From Bin5 sp965207495 (GTDB taxonomy: Bacteria > Chloroflexota > Anaerolineae > Caldilineales > Caldilineaceae): a DNA stretch of 64,000 nt. A program made the position numbers and the translations under genes. Where the stretch lies: assembly GCA_965207495.1 (NCBI GenBank), contig OZ242287.1:1426001-1490000 (forward strand), given 5' to 3'. The notes beneath the pieces are model-generated. The model worked only from the letters and a program-made list of their open reading frames with translations, did no database searches and was not told the origin of the DNA. Shown one piece after another: positions 17,091-25,369 of the stretch; positions within the stretch are counted from its first letter, which is position 1; each line of letters starts with the position of its first letter.

Positions 17091-18458
17091 CTAGAAATCT
17101 CCGTATTCTTCGCGATACTCCGCAATCAACTGGTCGACTTCAGGCTTCACCTCATCCATGGCCGCCTGCGCTGTCTTCCGGTCCAGAACGATTTCATCCC
17201 AGGCCCCCTGGATGAGCGCATCCATCTCGCGGATGCCGGGAATGTGAAGAATCACGCGGGTGACCTGCGCGGCTGCGATGTCGACCACCTCCGGTCTCTC
17301 CCAAGGTAGCAGACCCTGCTTCAGCCAAAGGTCCGACTCCGCCACCTCTGGTGAGGTGGGATCTCCGTAATGGGCCAGAATAAGCAGTTCGTGCGTCCGG
17401 TTGGTGTTGAAAGATACATACTCCCACGCCTCATCCGGATGCGGGCTCCCACTGTAAATGCCCGGCCCTTCGGGTGGATTACGCGTGATTGTCGGTCCAT
17501 TGGGCATCGACGGCAATGGAACTTGCGCCAAAACGAGATCCTCTCGCAAATAGGGAAGGATCTCCCGGTGGAAGAACCCCATCGCCACGCGTTCCGTGTT
17601 CATCATCTCCGCGCCGCCGCGAAACTCCTCTGCCTCCGCCGGCGTCGGTGTGTAACCCATCTTCGTCGTATCCGCCATCCAATTCCAAGCCTCTATCGCC
17701 TCGGCCTCGTTGATGACGGTCTCCGTAACTTCCTCGTTCCAAACATCGCCGCCAAAGCCCCAAATCCAGAGATTCTCGATTCTGATTGTCCGGGGGGTCG
17801 GTGTGCGGCCCCACTGCCTTTCGACTCCCTCACCCGTGGTAAGCGCCCCCGCATACTCGCGCTCCCACTTCTCCAGCGTCCACTCCCCCGCCTGATAGAC
17901 ATCCCAGGGATCTTCCAGCCCCGCTGCTTCGATCAGACTGGGATTGTACAGGACAAACATTGGATGCGCGCCGTCGGCGATGGCATATACCTTCCCTTGC
18001 CAGGAGAGATTCTCCACCAGGCCGGGGTAGAAATTATCCAGATTGACCCGGTCGTCCGCTTCGATATAGTCGTTCAAGGGAATCAAAACGCCGCGAACAG
18101 CATACGTTGCCCGCTGCATTGGATGGTTAAAGGTCAGATCAAAAGGCGCCTCGCCGCCAGCCAAGGCGACGTAGACCTTCTGAATCGCTTCACCATACGG
18201 CAAGGGTACCATCTCTATCGAGATATTCGCTTGGGACTCGTTAAACTCCTCCCCAGCCTGATTCATCGACGCTTCAGGGTACGTGTTGTCATACCAATAC
18301 ACCAGTTCCACCATTTCAGCGGATGGCGCAGCTTCTCCGTCGTCCGTCATTTCCGTCGCCGGGGCGGCCGGTACACAGGCCACCGCCGACGCCCCCGCGA
18401 CCGTAACCGCAGTTAGACGCAAGAAATCTCGTCGGCTGACTTTACTTGTCGGACGCAT
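17091..18458 (-). CDS. Tat-exported sugar-binding lipoprotein of the second ABC operon
   Basis: 455 residues. The ATG at 18458 is preceded by AAAGGAGGAG. The leader has a twin-arginine motif, SRRDFLRL, followed by a hydrophobic TAVTVAGASAVA and Cys, so it is predicted to be folded in the cytoplasm, exported by Tat and lipidated. The mature part shows family 1 binding-protein features (VELVYWYDN, EEFNESQANISIEMV, DLTFNHPMQ, a Trp/Tyr-rich binding lobe with WTLEKWEREYAGAL). It would feed the permeases downstream. Use of Tat here versus Sec for the binding protein at 6521 is a difference between the two importers and may hint at a bound cofactor or simply lineage. No ATPase gene is in this operon. 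Confidence 0.9.
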   Translation of the reverse strand: MRPTSKVSRRDFLRLTAVTVAGASAVACVPAAPATEMTDDGEAAPSAEMVELVYWYDNTYPEASMNQAGEEFNESQANISIEMVPLPYGEAIQKVYVALAGGEAPFDLTFNHPMQRATYAVRGVLIPLNDYIEADDRVNLDNFYPGLVENLSWQGKVYAIADGAHPMFVLYNPSLIEAAGLEDPWDVYQAGEWTLEKWEREYAGALTTGEGVERQWGRTPTPRTIRIENLWIWGFGGDVWNEEVTETVINEAEAIEAWNWMADTTKMGYTPTPAEAEEFRGGAEMMNTERVAMGFFHREILPYLREDLVLAQVPLPSMPNGPTITRNPPEGPGIYSGSPHPDEAWEYVSFNTNRTHELLILAHYGDPTSPEVAESDLWLKQGLLPWERPEVVDIAAAQVTRVILHIPGIREMDALIQGAWDEIVLDRKTAQAAMDEVKPEVDQLIAEYREEYGDF

Positions 18459-18572
18459 GACTCCTCCTTTACTGTCTCTGACTGGTAGCAAACGTAGGGC
18501 CGTGCAATTTCCTCACGTACATCGTCGAAGACATTATCCTATGCGTCACCTCCCCCTTGGCTCAACTCCTTC

Positions 18573-19835
18573 TCAAATGCGATTGCAGTCCGCAACCGTC
18601 CGCACAATGTCCGCAACCAACTGGCAATGTTCCGGGCGGTATTTCTCGCTGACAGACGCCCAGCGGATAAAGTTTTCAAGGTACGCTTTTGCATTAGGGC
18701 AAGTATCAGCGTCGTAGGTATATTTGCGGGAGGCCGGCGGCATGGAAAACTGATGCGACCTGCTCTCAGCCCGCTTCTGCAAAAAAGCAAGGGCTTCAGG
18801 CATCAGGTAGTACTTGGCAGTACCCGCGCCCGGGATGCCCGCATCGGCCAACTGTTGAGAGAGTTCCTCCGCCGTGCATTGGAACTGCGTCGGGTCCATC
18901 CAAAGACCGACCATCCAGCACGAAAACAAGCTCACGTTATCCGGAACGGGCAGTGGTGTGATGCCCGGGATCTCCGAAAGTAAAGGCCACAGCAGACGCG
19001 CAATACTGTCCCGATGGGCGGCGTGCTCGCGGATGACCTCGAGCTGTCCCAGACATATCGCCGCAGTGCATTCCGGCATGCGATATGAGTAACCCAAATC
19101 ATGATGATAGCGCCCGAAGCCAGGGATCCACTCCGCGCCGCGATCATGTGCAATAAAGCGCATGCGCGCCGCCAGTTCATCATCATCAGTGACAACGCAG
19201 CCTCCGATATCTGAACTCATCGTCTTCTCGGGATCGAACGAAAATCCCGCCGCGTCCGCCAAAGTCCCCACCAGCCGACCCTTATACTCACTGAAGGCCG
19301 CCTGACATGCATCCTCACAAACAAAGAGATTGTGTCTGCGCGCCAGTTCGTTTATCGGGTCCATATCGCAGACCAGTCCCGTCTTGTGTACGACCAGGAT
19401 CGCGCGTGTTCGGTCCGTAATGCACGGCTCGATCGTCTCAGCGCTCACATTCACCGTGCCGGCCTCCGTATCGGCAAAGACAGGGATATAGTCCTCCAGG
19501 CAGAGACCCTGAACCGTTCCAAAATCCGTGATGGGGCTGACAATGACCTCATCGCCCGGTTCAAATTCGAGCGCCGCGGCGAGCGTAGCCAGTGCTGACG
19601 TGCAGCCTGGTGTCGTCACACAATGTTTCACCCCCAGTGAATCCGCGAACGCCTTCTCAAAGCGCTCAGCCATATTGACCTTCAGCCCCCCCGTGATGAC
19701 TTCCTGAACGTACTTGAGGCAATTCGGGCCAACGGTTCGCGGAAACATTGTAGGTAACGCGGCCAGCGATTCCTCGACAAGCCCCGCATCAGGGCGGAGC
19801 CCCGCTACTTCCGCTGCAGCCAATCTTTCTGACAT
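18573..19835 (-). CDS. DegT/DnrJ/EryC1/StrS-family PLP enzyme (copy 2)
   Basis: 420 residues. PLP lysine Lys204 in FDPEKTMSSDIGG; Asp175 in FVCEDACQAA; phosphate-binding TPGCTSALATL (residues 75-85). The DPEKT lysine motif differs from the ITGKH of copy 1, so the two are distinct paralogues, not a duplication in place. It is the first gene of the minus-strand ABC operon; 114 bases separate it from the binding protein. A sugar aminotransferase or dehydratase role in handling the imported compound is inferred. Upstream lies a 484-base divergent control region with a pair of 12-base direct repeats. Confidence 0.87.
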   Translation of the reverse strand: MSERLAAAEVAGLRPDAGLVEESLAALPTMFPRTVGPNCLKYVQEVITGGLKVNMAERFEKAFADSLGVKHCVTTPGCTSALATLAAALEFEPGDEVIVSPITDFGTVQGLCLEDYIPVFADTEAGTVNVSAETIEPCITDRTRAILVVHKTGLVCDMDPINELARRHNLFVCEDACQAAFSEYKGRLVGTLADAAGFSFDPEKTMSSDIGGCVVTDDDELAARMRFIAHDRGAEWIPGFGRYHHDLGYSYRMPECTAAICLGQLEVIREHAAHRDSIARLLWPLLSEIPGITPLPVPDNVSLFSCWMVGLWMDPTQFQCTAEELSQQLADAGIPGAGTAKYYLMPEALAFLQKRAESRSHQFSMPPASRKYTYDADTCPNAKAYLENFIRWASVSEKYRPEHCQLVADIVRTVADCNRI

Positions 19836-20067
19836 TGTCTTGGCTCCCTATTCGTCCTGTATGGCGGGCAATTCCGAGCCGCCCTTTGGTAACGATAATG
19901 ACGCGCTATGCCGCGTCTGACGTTGGAACTGCAATTCTGGAATATGGCAAGACGTACGTCCTGAACGTTGCTGCCAGTTACAGGGATTCAAGTTTCTACG
20001 TGACGGAAGACAAGATCTGGTCCATTGGCGCAAAAAATCGTAACGACTTGAGAGGTGACATAGATAA

Positions 20068-20099
20068 TACTATATACATGGTGATCCTACTATATACAT
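20068..20099 (-). promoter_or_regulatory. Paired direct repeats, candidate operator
   Basis: TACTATATACAT occurs at 20068-20079 and again at 20088-20099, exactly 20 bases (two helical turns) apart; on the minus strand this reads ATGTATATAGTA twice. The flanks extend the match (ATGGT versus ATTGT). The site lies about 235 bases upstream of the minus-strand DegT/ABC operon and about 220 upstream of the plus-strand dehydrogenase. Two-turn spacing suits a cooperatively bound dimer pair, GntR- or LacI-like. No regulator gene is in the window. The AT-rich core could also serve as a -10 element. Confidence 0.5.
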
Positions 20100-20200
20100 T
20101 GTCATGTGTCAATCACCTTTTTTGGGTCCGGTGTGCTACTTTACCACCTCTCTGTGCCGGCATTAGGCCAACCCGAGACATCCCCCTCCTGTCCAGCGCG

Positions 20201-20231
20201 TTCGCCCGCCCGCCCGCAGATCGGGTATAAT
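20201..20231 (+). promoter_or_regulatory. Candidate promoter of the dehydrogenase
   Basis: A perfect TATAAT at 20226-20231 preceded by GGG, with a weak -35 (TTCGCC) at 20201-20206 and a 19-base spacer. It lies 89 bases upstream of the zinc dehydrogenase start. The remainder of the 19836-20319 gap contains no gene that I can support. Confidence 0.4.
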
Positions 20232-20319
20232 CAGCTATCGCAATCAGTCCTGCCCTCCGGCGCAAGCCAGCAAGACCGCAACGCACACACCATCAGGACA
20301 GCGCAAAGCGAGCCACCCA

Positions 20320-21360
20320 ATGAAAGCAGTTGCCAAGTTCGGATTCGGCGATAAAGAAGTGGAAATACGCGACGTACCCGAGCCCCAAATGGGTCCCGGC
20401 CAGGTCATGGTCGAGGTCAAAGCCACCGGCGTATGCGGCTCCGATGTCCACATGTGGCGCAACATGCAATCGTGGGAGATCACACTCCCGCTGGTCCTCG
20501 GCCACGAATTCGCCGGCGTTATTGTCGATGTAGGAGATGACGTAACCGGTTGGGAAATCGGCGACAGAGTTGCCGTCGAAACCGCCGCCGAAGTTTGCGA
20601 CGCCTGTGTCTACTGCCTCAGCGGCAACTACAACCTCTGCCCCAACCGCCTCGGCTACGGCGCCCTCGCCGACGGCTCCATGACCAGCTACGTCGCCGCC
20701 CGTCCCCAGATCCTCCATCGCGTCCCCGACAACGTACCCGACGAGCACGCCGCCCTTACCGAACCGATCTGCGTCGCCTACAACGCCCTGGTCGAAAAGA
20801 CCGCCATGAAACCCGGCGACCTTGTCGTCATCCAAGGCCCCGGCCCCATCGGCATAATGGCCCTCCAGATCGCCCGCATCCGCGGCGCTGGCACCCTCGT
20901 CGTCCTCGGCACCGACGCCGACGCCAAACGTATGGAGGTGGCCGCCGAACTCGGCGCCGACCACACCCTAAACATCCAGCGCGACGACCCGGTCGCGCTT
21001 GTCGAATCACTGGGCGACGGCTACGGCGCCGACCTCGTAATCGACGCCACCGGCGTCAGCAAGGCGCTGCAACAGTCAATGGATCTGGTTCGGCCCAATG
21101 GACGCATCACCAAGATCGGTTGGGGCCCGCAGGCGCTTGATTTCAGCCTCGACCCGCTCGTGGCCAAAGCCGTAACCCTCCAGGGCACCTTCAGTCACCT
21201 CTACCCCACCTGGGAGCGCGTCCTCACTTTGCTCTCCACAGGTCAGGTGAATCTGGGGCCCGTCATCGGCGGCATCTACCCCCTGGAAGACTGGGAAGAG
21301 GCATTCGAAAGTATGGAACAGGGCGAAAACGTGAAATCCGTCCTCCGTCTCGACGCCTGA
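20320..21360 (+). CDS. Zinc-dependent medium-chain dehydrogenase (sorbitol/threonine dehydrogenase type)
   Basis: 346 residues. The catalytic zinc ligands are Cys39 (TGVCGSD) and His62/Glu63 (GHEFAG); the structural zinc set Cys93, 96, 99 and 107 is complete (CDACVYC and NLC). The Rossmann loop is GPGPIGIMA at about 173. It oxidises a polyol or sugar hydroxyl with NAD(P). It begins a plus-strand run of catabolic genes up to 26563, but the next gene is a Uma2 protein, so the operon may not be purely metabolic. The exact substrate cannot be read from sequence. A second family member at 39964-40974 lacks the structural zinc. Confidence 0.9.
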   Translation: MKAVAKFGFGDKEVEIRDVPEPQMGPGQVMVEVKATGVCGSDVHMWRNMQSWEITLPLVLGHEFAGVIVDVGDDVTGWEIGDRVAVETAAEVCDACVYCLSGNYNLCPNRLGYGALADGSMTSYVAARPQILHRVPDNVPDEHAALTEPICVAYNALVEKTAMKPGDLVVIQGPGPIGIMALQIARIRGAGTLVVLGTDADAKRMEVAAELGADHTLNIQRDDPVALVESLGDGYGADLVIDATGVSKALQQSMDLVRPNGRITKIGWGPQALDFSLDPLVAKAVTLQGTFSHLYPTWERVLTLLSTGQVNLGPVIGGIYPLEDWEEAFESMEQGENVKSVLRLDA

Positions 21361-21404
21361 CGCGGAATCGCCCGCATCTGTTCGGGATGGAAGCAAGGCA
21401 GGCA

Positions 21405-22019
21405 ATGGCCTATCCAACGACGCAACCCGAAGAAACACTGGAACCGACTTGGGAGATCGCGCAACTCTTTCCCGCCCAGGGCCACTGGAGCGAGGAAGAG
21501 TATTTCTCGTTGGGCACCAATCGCCTCATAGAATTCTCGCACGGGCTGTTGGAGGTTCTGCCAACGCCAACCCAGTCGCATCAGCTTCTACTGGCCGCCC
21601 TCTTTGAATCCTTGGGCAGCTTTGTCCGCGATAGGGATTTGGGCATGGTCCTTTTCGCCCCCATGCGGGTCCAACTCTGGCCAGGTAAATTTAGACAGCC
21701 GGATCTCGTCTATATGGCGGCCGCTCACGCCGACAGGTTGGGCGAACAGTTCTGGCGCGGCGCCGATCTAGTCATCGAAGTCGTCCGCCCCGACGATCCC
21801 GAAAGGGACACAGTGACTAAACGCCGCGAGTACGCCCAGGCCAAGGTCCCCGAATACTGGATCGTCGATCCCGCCGATGCCTCCATCACCGTCCTCACCT
21901 TGCACGGACAGGAATACGCGCTTCACGGTGAGTTCGTCGCAGGCGAGGAGGCATCATCTGTACTTCTGAAAGGCTTCAAGGTCGAAGTTGGGGACGTATT
22001 CTCTAAAACAAGAAGATAG
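21405..22019 (+). CDS. Uma2-family (DUF820) putative PD-(D/E)XK endonuclease
   Basis: 204 residues from the ATG at 21405, which has AAGGCAGG upstream; an in-frame ATG at 21387 would add six residues. The family pattern is complete: GHWSEEEYFSL, LIEFSHGLLEVLPTP, the nuclease-like core RQPDLVYM and DLVIEVV, then KRREYAQAKVPEYWIVDP and the C-terminal LLKGFKVEVGDVF. Uma2 proteins are very numerous in cyanobacteria and Chloroflexota; the fold is restriction-endonuclease-like, but the function is not settled. It sits 45 bases after a dehydrogenase, with no evident link to it. Confidence 0.85.
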   Translation: MAYPTTQPEETLEPTWEIAQLFPAQGHWSEEEYFSLGTNRLIEFSHGLLEVLPTPTQSHQLLLAALFESLGSFVRDRDLGMVLFAPMRVQLWPGKFRQPDLVYMAAAHADRLGEQFWRGADLVIEVVRPDDPERDTVTKRREYAQAKVPEYWIVDPADASITVLTLHGQEYALHGEFVAGEEASSVLLKGFKVEVGDVFSKTRR

Positions 22020-22072
22020 AACCCGACAGAGCAGCTAGAATCGCCCATTTCCATCTCCCGCGGAGCATACCT

Positions 22073-22747
22073 TTGACGAACAAAGAACCGATCATCCAGG
22101 TCTCACTCGACGTAACCTCAATCGAAGAGGCCCTCGATATGGCCGGCGCCGCCGTGCGCGCCGGCGTCGACTGGCTCGAAGCCGGCACCCCCCTGATCCT
22201 CGCCGAAGGGCTCCACAGTGTCCGCGCCATGCGCGAATCCTTCCCTGACCATCCCATCGTCGCCGACCTCAAGACCATGGACGGCGCCGGCCTCGAAGCC
22301 GAGATGATGTTCAACGCCGGCGCCGACTATGTCGTCGTCATGGGCGTCGCCCACGACGCCAGCATCATCGAACAGGTGAAAATGGCGCAGCGCTGCGGCG
22401 GCAAGGTCATGTGCGACGTCATGCTTTGCGCCGACAAACCCGGCCGCGCCAAAGAAGCCCAGGACATGGGCGTCGATGTCATCATCGTCCATACCGGCTT
22501 CGACGAACGCGCCATGATTCCCGGCCTCAGCCCCTTGGATGACCTGCCCGCCATCCTCGCAGCCGTCGACATCCCCGTGCAGGCCGTCGGCGGACTGACA
22601 GTCGAACAGGCCATCGAAACGCTCGAATTGGGCGCCGAAATAGTCGTCTTCGGCGCACCGCTCGTGATCGCATCCGACGCCTTCACCGCCGCCACCGACG
22701 ACTTTGAAGGCCTGCTTCGAGAGATTGTGACACAAGTTAAAGGGTAA
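22073..22747 (+). CDS. 3-hexulose-6-phosphate synthase / 3-keto-L-gulonate-6-phosphate decarboxylase family protein
   Basis: 224 residues with a TTG start (22073). The OMP-decarboxylase-like barrel is clear: IIQVSLDVTSIEEAL, WLEAGTPLILAEGL, the metal/phosphate motif IVADLKTMDGAGLE (D.K..D), CDVMLCADKPGRAKE, VHTGFDE and the phosphate loop AVGGLTVEQAIE. HPS condenses ribulose 5-phosphate with formaldehyde; KGPDC decarboxylates 3-keto-L-gulonate 6-phosphate. No PHI isomerase lies next to it, which argues against a formaldehyde-fixation role; the neighbours (LarA-like, PdxA2-like, DUF1537) favour an acid-sugar decarboxylase or aldolase role. That choice is inference. Confidence 0.82.
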   Translation: MTNKEPIIQVSLDVTSIEEALDMAGAAVRAGVDWLEAGTPLILAEGLHSVRAMRESFPDHPIVADLKTMDGAGLEAEMMFNAGADYVVVMGVAHDASIIEQVKMAQRCGGKVMCDVMLCADKPGRAKEAQDMGVDVIIVHTGFDERAMIPGLSPLDDLPAILAAVDIPVQAVGGLTVEQAIETLELGAEIVVFGAPLVIASDAFTAATDDFEGLLREIVTQVKG

Positions 22748-22836
22748 GAACTCAGTGCTTGCCAACTCTGCCCAATATCGGCTTCAACCAATACAGGTTG
22801 TCATGACCTGCATAGCTCATTAGAAGGGAGAAAAAT

Positions 22837-24162
22837 ATGAACCTGCTCCAAGACATCCAGGACATCCGTTTCCCCGCCAATCTGCCCGACACCCTCCTGG
22901 AAGTCCACCAGACCTTCGACACACCCCAGGTCGATGACATCCATGCCGCCGTCGGCAAAGCCCTGACCCAAAGCGGCATCATGGCGCCCATGCAGCCGGG
23001 CGATTCCGTCGCCGTCGGCGCCGGCAGCCGCGGCATCGCCAATCTCGCCGCCATCGTGCGCGCCGCCGTCGATCACCTCAAAGCCGCCGGCATGAAGCCC
23101 TACGTCGTCCCCGCCATGGGCAGCCACGGCGGCGCCACCGTCGAGGGACAGAAAGAGATCCTCGCCGGCATGGGCGTCACCGAGGAGGCCATAGGCGTTG
23201 AGATCAGGGCCACCATGGAAGTGGCCGAGATCGGCAACATCCCAAACGGCCCCGCGGTCTGCCAGGGCAAAGACTCCATGGCCGCCGACCACGCCATCCT
23301 CGTCAGCCGCATCAAACCGCACACCGACTTCCGCAGCCACCTGGAGAGCGGCCCCTCCAAAATGTGCGTCATCGGCTGGGGCAAACAGCACGGCGCCTCC
23401 ATGATGCATAGCGGCGGCGGCAGGAACTTCCAGATGTATCTGGAGCCGGCAGCGCGCGTCTACGAGACCAACACCAACTTCCGCGGCGCAATCTGCCCGG
23501 TCGAAAATGCCTTTGAAGACACCGCCCTCATCGCCGGCCTGACCGCCGCCGAAGTGGGCACGAAGACAGAGGCAGACCTGCTCGTCAAGGCCAAGGACTA
23601 CCTGGCCCAGATCCCCTTTGACGCCGTGGATATACTTGTCGTTCGCGACCTCGGCAAAAATATCTCCGGCACCGGCATGGACACCAACGTTATCAGCCGC
23701 CTCAGCATCCCCCGCCAGCCTGAAAACTTCGGCAAAGTCGACGTCGCCATCATCACCGTCCTCGACCTGACCGAAGAGACCCACGGCAACGTCTCCGGCC
23801 TCGGCCTCGCCAACGTGACCACCGAGCGCGTCTTCCGCAAGATCGACTGGCAGGCCACCTACATGAACGCCGTCACATCCGGCATATTCAGCGCCACCCG
23901 CTCCCACCTGCCCCTTACCTTCGCCGACGATGAACGCGCCCTCGAAGTCGCTCTCCGCATCTGCGCCGAACCCCAGGACGCCGCCAAAATAGTCTTCATT
24001 CGCGATACCCTCACACTGGAGGACTTCTACGTCAGCCCCTCCCTGCGCGCAGAAGTCGAGAACCACCCACGTCTCACCATCACCGGCGAGACGCCCCTGA
24101 CCTTCACAAATGGCGTTATGCAGACCCCGTGGCAAATGGAGCCGATTCTGGAATACGCCTGA
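22837..24162 (+). CDS. LarA-like (lactate racemase homologue, DUF2088) protein
   Basis: 441 residues, ATG at 22837 with AGAAGGGAG upstream. The LarA N-terminal fold is indicated by SVAVGAGSRGIANL and YVVPAMGSHGGATVEGQ. Candidate catalytic and nickel-pincer residues are His97, His162 (KPHTDF), Lys175 (SGPSKM), Lys183 and His191 (MMHSGGG). LarA enzymes racemise or epimerise alpha-hydroxy acids with a nickel-pincer nucleotide, which needs LarB, LarC and LarE; none is in this window. Here it may epimerise a sugar acid before the DUF1537 kinase and PdxA2-like dehydrogenase. It is divergent enough that another chemistry is possible. An inverted repeat follows its stop. Confidence 0.8.
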   Translation: MNLLQDIQDIRFPANLPDTLLEVHQTFDTPQVDDIHAAVGKALTQSGIMAPMQPGDSVAVGAGSRGIANLAAIVRAAVDHLKAAGMKPYVVPAMGSHGGATVEGQKEILAGMGVTEEAIGVEIRATMEVAEIGNIPNGPAVCQGKDSMAADHAILVSRIKPHTDFRSHLESGPSKMCVIGWGKQHGASMMHSGGGRNFQMYLEPAARVYETNTNFRGAICPVENAFEDTALIAGLTAAEVGTKTEADLLVKAKDYLAQIPFDAVDILVVRDLGKNISGTGMDTNVISRLSIPRQPENFGKVDVAIITVLDLTEETHGNVSGLGLANVTTERVFRKIDWQATYMNAVTSGIFSATRSHLPLTFADDERALEVALRICAEPQDAAKIVFIRDTLTLEDFYVSPSLRAEVENHPRLTITGETPLTFTNGVMQTPWQMEPILEYA

Positions 24163-24180
24163 TCCGCAGCACAATGAAAT

Positions 24181-24216
24181 CGCCCCATGCTGACTCCGTA
24201 CTGTCAGCATGGGGCG
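24181..24216 (+). terminator. Perfect 14-bp inverted repeat after the LarA-like gene
   Basis: 24181-24194 (CGCCCCATGCTGAC) is perfectly complementary to 24203-24216 with an eight-base loop. It starts 18 bases after the stop codon. No T-run follows on the plus strand, so it may be an intrinsic-like terminator with a weak tail, or an mRNA 3'-end stabiliser between the LarA-like and PdxA2-like genes. Confidence 0.55.
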
Positions 24217-24298
24217 GCGACCTGAAATTCCAGCCCGCAACCGCAGTTCTCGTCCTTCCGCACCGCGCCGGACCTGAACATCAACCTGTTACCGTCAA

Positions 24299-25357
24299 AT
24301 GACTCCCAGTTCAGCTACACCGACGCGAGCCTCACGCCTGGCCCTTCTCCTCGGCGATCCCAGTGGCATCGGGCCCGAAATCGTCGCCCGCGTCCTGGCG
24401 GAAAGAGCGGATCAGGACAAAACGACCGCCACTGCCGGCGGCGCAAACATCGTCGTCATCGGCGAACCCTGGATCCTGGACTGGGGCGCCCAGTGCGCCG
24501 ATCTCTCGCTCGACCTGCCCCAATACAGTTCACCCGAGGACCTGCCGCCCTCGGCCCCAGGCCCCGTGCTCCTCACAGGCCCATCCTTCCCTGAAGAGGC
24601 ACACACGCCCGGCCGCATGAGCCCAGCCGCCGGCCGCTACGTCCTCCAATCGCTCGACTTTGCCGCCGAACTCGCCCGCGCCGGCGCCATAGACGGCATC
24701 TGTTACGCCTCACTCAACAAGCAGGCCATGCACGCCGCCGGCAGCACCCACGAGGACGAGCTGCGCTACTTCGCCGACCGGCTCGGCGTCAGCGGCTACG
24801 TCGGCGAGGTCAACACTCTCGACGGCCTCTGGACCTCCCGCGTAACCTCCCACATCCCCCTGCGCGCCGTCTATCAGCACATATCCGTCGAGGAAATCCT
24901 GCCCGCCATTCGCCTCATCCACAACACCATTCGCCAGGGCGGGCAGCCGTCCCCCCGCCTCGCCGTGGCCGGTCTCAACCCCCACGCCGGTGAAGGCGGG
25001 CTCTTCGGCAACGAAGAAGACGACGTCATCCGCCCCGCCGTCGCAGCCGCCCAGGAAGAGGATATCGCCGCCTCCGGCCCCTACCCGCCCGACACCGTCT
25101 TCCTGCGCGCAAGCCGCGGCGAGTTCGACGGCGTCGTAACCATGTACCACGATCAGGGCCAGATCGCCATGAAGCTGCTCGGCTTCGAACGCGGCGTCAC
25201 CGTCCACGGCGGCTTGCCTACCCCCATCACAACCCCGGCCCACGGCACCGCCTTCGACATCGTCGGCAAAGGCGTAGCCAATCCACAGGCTCTCAAGCAA
25301 GCCCTGAAACTGTGCGCGCAGATGCTCGCACCAGTGCGGCGCGGACGACCCGCCTAA
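24299..25357 (+). CDS. PdxA2-type 4-phospho-sugar-acid dehydrogenase (PdxA family)
   Basis: 352 residues. The family opening GDPSGIGPEIVARVL, metal-binding His151 (STHEDEL), His284 (YHDQGQ) and His315 (AHGTAFDIVGKG) are all present. Housekeeping PdxA makes pyridoxine from 4-phosphohydroxythreonine; the PdxA2 subgroup oxidises D-threonate or D-erythronate 4-phosphate, with decarboxylation to DHAP, and is found next to DUF1537 kinases. A DUF1537 gene lies 1.4 kb away, convergent, so I favour the catabolic role. The ribosome-binding site of this ATG (24299) is weak. It is 12 bases upstream of the DegT gene and surely co-transcribed with it. Confidence 0.85.
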   Translation: MTPSSATPTRASRLALLLGDPSGIGPEIVARVLAERADQDKTTATAGGANIVVIGEPWILDWGAQCADLSLDLPQYSSPEDLPPSAPGPVLLTGPSFPEEAHTPGRMSPAAGRYVLQSLDFAAELARAGAIDGICYASLNKQAMHAAGSTHEDELRYFADRLGVSGYVGEVNTLDGLWTSRVTSHIPLRAVYQHISVEEILPAIRLIHNTIRQGGQPSPRLAVAGLNPHAGEGGLFGNEEDDVIRPAVAAAQEEDIAASGPYPPDTVFLRASRGEFDGVVTMYHDQGQIAMKLLGFERGVTVHGGLPTPITTPAHGTAFDIVGKGVANPQALKQALKLCAQMLAPVRRGRPA

Positions 25358-25369
25358 GCAGAGGAAAAC

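Noticed and set aside
22073..22747. Formaldehyde fixation (RuMP) role for the HPS-like gene
   Set aside because: No 6-phospho-3-hexuloisomerase next to it, and the surrounding genes are for sugar acids.
22801..24240. 479-codon open frame antisense to the LarA-like gene
   Set aside because: Shadow of a real gene; composition dominated by Gly, Ala, Asp, Val with no motifs.
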